Source: Xanthobacteraceae bacterium (GTDB lineage: Bacteria; Pseudomonadota; Alphaproteobacteria; Rhizobiales; Xanthobacteraceae). From it: DNA of 10,624 nucleotides. Positions within the stretch are counted from its first letter, which is position 1. Each line of letters starts with the position of its first letter. The notes under the pieces were generated by a model. It saw only the letters and a list, made by a program, of their open reading frames with translations. It ran no database searches and had not been told where the DNA came from. Made by a program: the position numbers and the translations under genes. This document shows positions 5,801 to 10,624 of the stretch, in pieces. The stretch is from contig JASHVC010000144.1 of assembly GCA_030039655.1 (NCBI GenBank), positions 1 through 10,624 of the forward strand, given 5' to 3'.

Positions 5801-6346
5801 ATGCGACGGTGGCCGGCAGTCCTGATGTTGCTTGTTGGGGGCGCCATCGTCGGCGCCACTGGGATCATTGCCAGCACTTTCGTCAATGGCGCGACGTCGA
5901 CCGAGGCGTTCTGCACCTCCTGCCATTCTATGGCCAACGTTGCGGCTGATCCGCACTACCGGCAGTCAATACATCGCACCAACCCTGCCGGCGTGTTGGC
6001 GAGTTGCGCCGATTGCCACGTGCCCGCAGATAATTGGTTTGTCGAGACGTATTCGCACGTCGTCGACGGCGTACGCGACGGTATTGCCGAATACACCAAC
6101 CATTTCGACGATCCCGGCGTGTGGAAGGCGCGCCTGCCGGTATTGGCGCAACGCGTGCGCGATGAAATGACGCGCGAACGCAGCAGCACATGCCGCAAGT
6201 GTCATGGTGCGGCACAAATCCATCCGGCAAGCCCCGCCGGACAGTCGGCGCATGCGATGTTGGCGAGCGTCAACGTGATCTGTATCACCTGCCATGCCAA
6301 TGTTGCTCACGCACCCGTCAATGCCGGCGCAGCCAGCCATCGATAG
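5801..6346 (+). CDS. NapC/NirT-family membrane-anchored tetrahaem cytochrome c (quinol dehydrogenase)
   Basis: This 181-residue protein has one N-terminal membrane anchor (about residues 5-27) and a periplasmic domain with four CxxCH haem motifs at 38-42, 69-73, 131-135 and 161-165. The first is in the family context Phe-Cys-x-Ser-Cys-His-x-Met, and the second in Cys-x-Asp-Cys-His-Val-Pro. NapC, NirT, NrfH and CymA proteins oxidise membrane quinol and pass electrons to periplasmic reductases. Here the likely acceptors are the small tetrahaem cytochrome (2074-2451) and, through it, the divergent flavoprotein. I chose the ATG at 5801 over an in-frame GTG at 5759 because GGAGAGG lies 5 bases upstream and the short Arg-Arg N terminus before the anchor is typical. 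The FNR/FixK-like box 84 bases upstream suggests low-oxygen induction. No nitrate, nitrite or TMAO reductase gene is in the window, so the specific subfamily cannot be named. Confidence 0.9.
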   Translation: MRRWPAVLMLLVGGAIVGATGIIASTFVNGATSTEAFCTSCHSMANVAADPHYRQSIHRTNPAGVLASCADCHVPADNWFVETYSHVVDGVRDGIAEYTNHFDDPGVWKARLPVLAQRVRDEMTRERSSTCRKCHGAAQIHPASPAGQSAHAMLASVNVICITCHANVAHAPVNAGAASHR

Positions 6347-6382
6347 CAGCTAACGACCGGAAATCGCGCAACGCGCGCGAAG

Positions 6383-6406
6383 CCAAAAACACGCTGACCT
6401 TTTTGG
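6383..6406. terminator. AT-rich inverted repeat between convergent genes, possible bidirectional terminator
   Basis: CCAAAAA and TTTTTGG form a 7-bp inverted repeat with a 10-base loop. It lies in the 71-base gap between the NapC-type gene (+) and the small cytochrome gene (-), which converge here. The A and T tracts in the arms could act as U-runs in either direction. The stem is weak, so this is only a candidate. Confidence 0.33.
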
Positions 6407-6417
6407 GTAATCGGCGT

Positions 6418-6666
6418 CTAGTTCTTCAACTTGTCGCCGTTGGCCTGAAACTCCTTGCCGAAATCCGTCAGGTCTGGGCCGCCCGCGGGGTTTACGTGAC
6501 AGCGCGAGCACGGCAGACTCGTTTGCTGGGTGTATGCTGGCAATGCCTGAGCCGGCCTCGGTGCGATCGCGGCGCCAACCAATATCGCGGAGCCCGCCGC
6601 GAACGCCACCCAAACCGTAAGGATTCCCATTAGTGTGCTACGGCTTCGAATTTCGAATAGAGCCAT
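6418..6666 (-). CDS. Small exported monohaem c-type cytochrome-like protein
   Basis: This 82-residue protein has a long signal region with a hydrophobic core at about 13-35 and a likely cleavage site after Ala-Gln-Ala (39-41), leaving about 41 mature residues. The mature part starts with Leu-Pro-Ala-Tyr-Thr-Gln-Gln-Thr, followed by one haem site Cys-Ser-Arg-Cys-His at 53-57, then Asn-Pro-Ala-Gly-Gly and Leu-Thr-x-Phe-Gly-Lys-x-Phe. This pattern occurs at the N terminus of larger haem-containing outer-membrane or periplasmic proteins, so this may be a stand-alone version or a shortened relative. No clear sixth haem ligand is visible. A strong AAGGAGG sequence 6 bases before the ATG supports the start, although Met13 could also serve. 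It lies downstream of macB on the same strand. Function is unknown beyond probable electron transfer. Confidence 0.75.
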   Translation of the reverse strand: MALFEIRSRSTLMGILTVWVAFAAGSAILVGAAIAPRPAQALPAYTQQTSLPCSRCHVNPAGGPDLTDFGKEFQANGDKLKN

Positions 6667-6790
6667 GAGAATCCTCCTTGCCCTTCACCAAGCTCCGAAT
6701 GAAAAGAATGTCTACCAACTCGCCCGGTCGCACAAGGATAAGATCGGCGGCTGTTTGGTTTTGCAAAGTTACGCACAGACCGGTTCGCAT
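6638..6790 (-). CDS. Possible 50-residue small ORF between macB and the small cytochrome
   Basis: An ATG at 6790 is preceded by a good Shine-Dalgarno sequence (GAGGAA, 5 bases away) and opens a 50-codon frame ending in TAG at 6638. It overlaps the start of the small cytochrome gene by 29 bases in another frame, which could couple translation of the two. The peptide has a moderately hydrophobic middle and a basic, polar end, with no signal peptide or motif that I recognise. It lies 58 bases after the macB stop. It may be a real small gene, a leader ORF for the cytochrome, or chance. Confidence 0.3.
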   Translation of the reverse strand: MRTGLCVTLQNQTAADLILVRPGELVDILFIRSLVKGKEDSHGSIRNSKP

Positions 6791-6848
6791 TAGGATTCCT
6801 CTTTCACCGCACACGATGCGGGAACCGAGCGATAGGCGTACTCGAACG

Positions 6849-8972
6849 CTATTCGTATCGGAGGGCCTCGATGGGATCGAGATGCGCCGCCTTGCGCGCG
6901 GGATAATAACCAAAAAACACGCCAACAGCGGCCGAGAACAGAAAGCCGCCGGCAATGGCCGGCAAGGATATCGGGGCAAGCCAACCGCTTATCAGTGAAA
7001 TGCTTACAGAGGCGGTGATGCCCATGACGATACCGGCCAGTCCGCCGCTGACGCTCAGGAACACCGCCTCGGCAAGAAACTGCAACAGGACGTGCAGCCG
7101 GCGCGCTCCGATGGCCATGCGCAGGCCGATTTCCCGGGTGCGTTCAGTCACCGATACCAGCAATATGTTCATGATACCGATACCGCCGACGATCAGCGAG
7201 ATCGAGGCGACCGCAGCGAGAAGAAGCGCCATGATGCGACTGGAGTTTTGCGCAGTCTCGACGAATTGGCTGAGATTGCGCACGTCAAAATCGTTCACTT
7301 CACCTGGTTTGATGCGGTGTCGGCGGATGAGCGTATCGGTCGCCTGGTGGATAGCGGTCTGCACTTGAGGCTGGCTCACCGCTTGCACAAAGATCTGATT
7401 GGCAAAACCTTCTAGGCGCGCCTGCAGATTGTATGGGTTTGGCGGTGGCAAATAGGGCCAGTTGAGCGGGGTTTGCGCTTGTGTCGGCGCGGCGACGCCA
7501 AGTACTTTGCGTTCAGCGGTAGTGAACGGCATCATGACCAAGTCATCTTGATCCGTGCCGAAAGCCGATTGACCTTTGGCAACCAGTACGCCGATAACCT
7601 GCAGCGGTACACTCTTGACCTGGATGAACGCGCCAATCGGATTTTCTCCAAGAGCAAAGAGCTGGCGGTACACAGTTTGCCCAATCACGACGACGAGCGC
7701 GGCTTTGGTGTCATCTTCAGCGGTGATGCCGCGGCCGTTGGCGATCTGCCAGTTGGTGATAGGCGGGTAGCTCGCGCTCACGCCCTGGATATTCGTCGTC
7801 CAGTTCTGACTGGCATACTGCACTTGTGCTTGTTGGCGGATTAGATAGCCCACCTGTGCAACCGCAGGGTCCTCGCGCCGGATCGCAAGGGCATCCGAGA
7901 CGGTCAGCGTGCTGGCGCTGCCGAAGCCGGCGCGGATGCCGCCGCTTGTTAGCGCTCCGGGCAAAATCACCACCACGTTGGTGCCAAGGCTTTCGATTTG
8001 CTTGCGGACCGCTTCATTGGCCCCTTGGCCAATCGCGACCATGGTGATGAGCGCGGCGACGCCGATGAATACGCCCAGCATGGTAAGCGCCGAGCGCATC
8101 TTATTGCGGCCGATTGCCTGCGCCGCAGCCGCCAGCACCATCAGCACAAAAGACAGATGCGTACCGGCTGGAATGGGCGAGGCCTCTTTTTCATGGGACC
8201 GCGGAAGTGGGGATGGCTTGCCGACAGGAAGGCGAGGGGAGACGGCGGGACGCTCAACTCTTTCGTCAGAAATGATTTGGCCGTCTCGCATGGTGACAAT
8301 GCGATCCGCATAGGCTGCGATGTCGGCCTCGTGCGTGACTAGAACGATGGTGACGCCCTGATCGTGATTGAGCGAGACCAGGGTGTCCATGATCTCGTGA
8401 GAGGTACGAGTGTCAAGATTGCCGGTGGGTTCGTCGGCGAGCAAAAGGCTCGGCGAGTTGATCAGCGCCCGCGCGATAGCGACACGCTGCTGCTGCCCGC
8501 CGGACAGCTGGCCAGGCGTATTGCGCTCCCGGTCACCCAGCCCAAGAAATTTCAATGCCGCCCGTGCCCGCTCGGTGCGCACCGCGCTGCGTGCCGGCCC
8601 CGAAGATGCGTAGTAAAGCGGCAACCCGACATTCTCGATAGCGCTGGTGCGGGCCAAGAGATTAAAGCTCTGGAACACGAAACCAAGACGTTCACTGCGG
8701 ATACGCGCGAGATCTTGCTCGCGCAAGGCCGCTACATCGACGCCCTCGAGCAAGTAGTGCCCGCTAGTCGGCCGGTCGAGGCAACCAAGGACGTTCATCA
8801 GCGTCGACTTACCTGAGCCCGAAGAGCCCATGATGGCGACAAACTCGCCAGGCTGGATGGTCAGGCTAATGCCGCGTAGCGCTTCGACCTTGACGTCGCC
8901 AAGGACGAAGGTGCGGGTGAGATTCTCGACCTGGATAACAGAGTGCGCCAGGGCGGGTGCTTGTTGCTGCAT
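6849..8972 (-). CDS. macB: MacB-like ABC transporter, fused ATPase and permease
   Basis: This 707-residue protein has the MacB layout: an N-terminal cytoplasmic ATPase, then a four-helix membrane part with a large periplasmic domain. ATPase motifs are Walker A Gly-Ser-Ser-Gly-Ser-Gly-Lys-Ser-Thr at 49-57, Q-loop Gln101, signature Leu-Ser-Gly-Gly-Gln at 156-160, Walker B Leu-Leu-Leu-Ala-Asp-Glu at 176-181, and switch His214. A linker at about 235-270 leads to membrane helix 1 (about 294-316), the periplasmic MacB-PCD region, and three helices in the last 130 residues. MacB works by mechanotransmission with a MacA adaptor and usually a TolC-type outer-membrane channel, exporting macrolides, peptides or lipid-like substrates from the periplasm. 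The gene follows macA by 11 bases, and its AAGGAGG site overlaps the macA stop codon, so the two are translationally linked. No TolC gene is in the window. The substrate cannot be predicted. Confidence 0.93.
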   Translation of the reverse strand: MQQQAPALAHSVIQVENLTRTFVLGDVKVEALRGISLTIQPGEFVAIMGSSGSGKSTLMNVLGCLDRPTSGHYLLEGVDVAALREQDLARIRSERLGFVFQSFNLLARTSAIENVGLPLYYASSGPARSAVRTERARAALKFLGLGDRERNTPGQLSGGQQQRVAIARALINSPSLLLADEPTGNLDTRTSHEIMDTLVSLNHDQGVTIVLVTHEADIAAYADRIVTMRDGQIISDERVERPAVSPRLPVGKPSPLPRSHEKEASPIPAGTHLSFVLMVLAAAAQAIGRNKMRSALTMLGVFIGVAALITMVAIGQGANEAVRKQIESLGTNVVVILPGALTSGGIRAGFGSASTLTVSDALAIRREDPAVAQVGYLIRQQAQVQYASQNWTTNIQGVSASYPPITNWQIANGRGITAEDDTKAALVVVIGQTVYRQLFALGENPIGAFIQVKSVPLQVIGVLVAKGQSAFGTDQDDLVMMPFTTAERKVLGVAAPTQAQTPLNWPYLPPPNPYNLQARLEGFANQIFVQAVSQPQVQTAIHQATDTLIRRHRIKPGEVNDFDVRNLSQFVETAQNSSRIMALLLAAVASISLIVGGIGIMNILLVSVTERTREIGLRMAIGARRLHVLLQFLAEAVFLSVSGGLAGIVMGITASVSISLISGWLAPISLPAIAGGFLFSAAVGVFFGYYPARKAAHLDPIEALRYE

Positions 8973-8983
8973 GGCTCGCCTCC

Positions 8984-10210
8984 TTAGAGGCGCGGCGCCG
9001 GCAAACTCGGGTGGTTTCCTGCCGGGCCAGTTTCTGCGGTAATTACCTGATCGCCTTCACGCAGATCGCCTTGGACGATCTCCGTGTAATTACCGTCGTC
9101 AAGTCCCGTGACCACAGGGACTGCGACGGCTTCGCCGTTGTGCAACGCCCAAATGCGCTGTGTTCCCGTCGGAGACTGCCCGGCAGCGGCAATCCGCGAG
9201 TTTTCGCTCGGCGTGTAGCGCAGTGCCTGATCTGGTATCCGTAGCACGTCGTCTTTTTGCTCGATGATGATCTGCGTGGAGGCGGTCATGCCCGGCATTA
9301 GCGCCAGATCGCTGTTGTCGACGCCGATCACGACGTCATAGGTGACGACGTTCTGGACGGTCTGGGGCGATTGCCGCACCTGCGTGACCGTACCGTTGAA
9401 GCTGCGCTGAGGATAGGCGTCGACGGTAAATGTCGCCGGCTTCCCCTCCTTGACGCCGCCCATATCGCCTTCGCTGGTGTTTGTATCCACCTCCATTTTT
9501 TTGAGATCGCTGGCGATGAGGAACAGCGTCGGCGTCTGAAAGCTGGCGGCGACGGTCTGGCCGCCCGTCACATTGCGTGACACGACCGTTCCATCCACCG
9601 GCGAGATAATGTTTGTGTAGTCAAGATTGAGTTGGGCACTTTGGACCAGGCCCTGGTCAAGCTTCACGGTCGCTTCATCTTGGCTGACCACATAGGACTG
9701 ATCCTCCGCCTGCTGCCGCGCGATCGAGTTCTCCGCGGAGAGTTGCTGATAACGCGTCAGATCGCTCCTATCCTTGTTAAGGATGGCCTGATCACGCAGA
9801 AGCTGGCCAGCATATTGATCGAGGGCGGCTTGATAGGGGCGGGGATCGATCTTGGCGCAGACCTGGCCTGCGCGCACGTGTGTATTGTAGTCACAATAGA
9901 TGTTCTGAATTACGCCGGACACGTAAGTTCCAACAATGATTGTCAGCACCGGGTTTACCGTCCCGGTCGCGGTAGCAATGCGCGAGATCTTGCCGCGTGC
10001 TACTGGCGTGATGGCGTATTCAACGCTGCCCTTGGCGCTAATCCTCCACAATACGACGCCAATTCCGGCCAAGGCCAGCATTGCAATTAAGGTTGCGGCA
10101 AGCCCATACTTTTTAAGGCCCACCCATGCTTTACGTGGCGCGGACGACGGCACCGTCAGGGGCGTTGTTTCATGATCCCCGGCGCTCGCGGCGTCTGCGC
10201 TGACAGTCAT
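8984..10210 (-). CDS. macA: MacA-like periplasmic adaptor (HlyD/RND-type membrane fusion protein)
   Basis: This 408-residue protein has a cytoplasmic N tail rich in Ala, Ser and Thr, one membrane anchor at about 35-56, and the usual adaptor order: first half of the lipoyl-like domain (about 92-122), an alpha-helical hairpin (about 124-192), the second lipoyl half starting Ile-Ser-Pro-Val-Asp-Gly-Thr-Val at 202-209, a beta-barrel domain (about 235-330), and a C-terminal membrane-proximal domain. It is predicted to hold MacB to an outer-membrane channel. The lipoyl half carries two cysteines, C106 and C118, which could form a periplasmic disulfide. The Shine-Dalgarno sequence is weak. An FNR/FixK-like box lies about 100 bases upstream, with an inverted repeat in between, suggesting low-oxygen control of the macAB operon. 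The RND-pump adaptor alternative is made unlikely by the adjoining macB. Confidence 0.9.
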   Translation of the reverse strand: MTVSADAASAGDHETTPLTVPSSAPRKAWVGLKKYGLAATLIAMLALAGIGVVLWRISAKGSVEYAITPVARGKISRIATATGTVNPVLTIIVGTYVSGVIQNIYCDYNTHVRAGQVCAKIDPRPYQAALDQYAGQLLRDQAILNKDRSDLTRYQQLSAENSIARQQAEDQSYVVSQDEATVKLDQGLVQSAQLNLDYTNIISPVDGTVVSRNVTGGQTVAASFQTPTLFLIASDLKKMEVDTNTSEGDMGGVKEGKPATFTVDAYPQRSFNGTVTQVRQSPQTVQNVVTYDVVIGVDNSDLALMPGMTASTQIIIEQKDDVLRIPDQALRYTPSENSRIAAAGQSPTGTQRIWALHNGEAVAVPVVTGLDDGNYTEIVQGDLREGDQVITAETGPAGNHPSLPAPRL

Positions 10211-10262
10211 CGTTGTCGCTCATCAACAGCTACGCCGGGCAGCAACTCATGTGGCCTTTGGG

Positions 10263-10298
10263 CGCCAGCTTTCGCGCTCATGCCGGTAATAGCTGGCG
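10263..10298. repeat. 8-bp inverted repeat upstream of macA
   Basis: CGCCAGCT (10263-10270) and AGCTGGCG (10291-10298) form a perfect inverted repeat separated by 20 bases. It lies 53 to 88 bases before the macA ATG and just downstream of the FNR/FixK-like box in the direction of macA transcription. It could form a leader hairpin in the macA mRNA or be a dimer-binding operator. No regulator family is recognised. Confidence 0.4.
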
Positions 10299-10304
10299 AA
10301 CACA

Positions 10305-10318
10305 TTGATTTAGGTCAA
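10305..10318. promoter_or_regulatory. FNR/FixK-like box upstream of macAB
   Basis: TTGAT-TTAG-GTCAA matches the FNR/FixK consensus TTGAT-N4-ATCAA at 9 of 10 defined positions. It lies in the 159-base intergenic region between the unrecognised partial gene and macA, centred about 101 bases from the macA ATG. The macA gene is the only one that starts near it. I could not find a convincing -10 hexamer at class II spacing, so the promoter position is open. Confidence 0.68.
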
Positions 10319-10369
10319 TCGCTGCGGCTCGACGCAATCATACATAAGATTTTCGGAGGACGTTTTGAG

Positions 10370-10624
10370 TCAGTGAGGACCGGCAGAAGTGGGCTGGTCG
10401 CTCGCCCGGCACTGCCCAAATTCGGTAACGACCTTGTCGGCCCCATATTGCTGCCAAACTATGCCCAAGGAGGATCGATCGATACCGAGGCTGACGTCGT
10501 TAACTTGGCCGCTGATCGATATGTTGCTGATCGACACGTTTGTGAAGCTATAGCTGTCAGTCCCCAGTTGGGCCTTCAGGTTCTTGCCGGTGTCGTCGAA
10601 GGTGACAACGATTGGTTGGCTGTT
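10370..10624 (-). CDS. C-terminal part of an unrecognised protein (partial)
   Basis: The frame is open from the right edge of the window and ends in TGA at 10370-10372, giving the last 84 residues. The fragment starts with a beta-rich stretch (Val-Val-Thr-Phe-Asp-Asp-Thr-Gly-Lys), followed by repeated Ser/Ile/Asn patterns (Val-Ser-Ile-Ser-Asn-Ile-Ser-Ile-Ser), then Gly-Ile-Val-Trp-Gln-Gln-Tyr-Gly and a polar tail with one Cys. The alternating pattern looks like beta strands. I recognise no family or active site. Codon use and GC content look like those of the neighbours. The gene runs toward macA on the same strand but is separated from it by 159 bases that hold a regulatory box, so it is probably a separate transcription unit. 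Confidence 0.65.
   Translation of the reverse strand, partial: NSQPIVVTFDDTGKNLKAQLGTDSYSFTNVSISNISISGQVNDVSLGIDRSSLGIVWQQYGADKVVTEFGQCRASDQPTSAGPH

Noticed and set aside
6678..6998. 106-codon + strand frame over the 3' end of macB and the following gap
   Set aside because: Two thirds of its neighbourhood is explained by - strand genes, and the translation is Arg/Thr-rich without motifs.
1..10624. CRISPR arrays, tRNA or rRNA genes, transposases, attachment sites
   Set aside because: No regularly spaced repeats, cloverleaf sequences, transposase-like frames or flanking direct repeats were seen on reading both strands.

Overview
The window is about 10.6 kb of GC-rich bacterial DNA. Its gene content suggests an alphaproteobacterium, probably of the Hyphomicrobiales/rhizobial type: ubiquinone biosynthesis (UbiG), a PDH-type E1 alpha/beta pair, c-type cytochromes, MacAB, and two FNR/FixK-like boxes. 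That placement is inferred from gene style; no marker gene is present. No RNA gene, CRISPR array, insertion sequence or prophage was seen.

Left block (1-1996, + strand): the 3' end of a likely 2-oxoacid dehydrogenase E1 alpha gene, a complete E1 beta gene, and a 299-residue protein joining an E2-type lipoyl domain to an AhpD/carboxymuconolactone-decarboxylase-like thiol domain. The fusion sits where an E2 acyltransferase would be expected, but it has no visible E3-binding or acyltransferase domain. A GC-rich hairpin (2001-2017) follows.

Middle block (2074-6666): a haem-rich electron-transfer cluster. On the + strand are a small Sec-exported tetrahaem cytochrome, a monohaem cytochrome of the type common in Planctomycetes, a UbiG-like quinone O-methyltransferase and, further on, a membrane-anchored NapC/NirT-type tetrahaem cytochrome. 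On the - strand, divergent from the NapC gene, is a 595-residue flavoprotein of the fumarate reductase/flavocytochrome c type with a Tat-like signal. A near-consensus FNR/FixK box lies between the two divergent genes. The natural reading is a low-oxygen chain of quinol to NapC-type cytochrome to periplasmic tetrahaem cytochrome to flavoprotein to an organic electron acceptor. The flavoprotein lacks, by eye, some catalytic residues of true fumarate reductases, so the acceptor is unknown. A tiny monohaem cytochrome on the - strand and a possible 50-residue ORF overlapping its start close the block.

Right block (6849-10624, - strand): a MacA-like periplasmic adaptor and a fused MacB-like ABC transporter form a tight operon. 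It is preceded by a second near-consensus FNR/FixK box and an 8-bp inverted repeat. The last 255 bases hold the C-terminal end of an unrecognised protein. Two similar boxes upstream of the flavoprotein/NapC pair and of macAB suggest that the respiratory module and the efflux pump share oxygen-responsive control.
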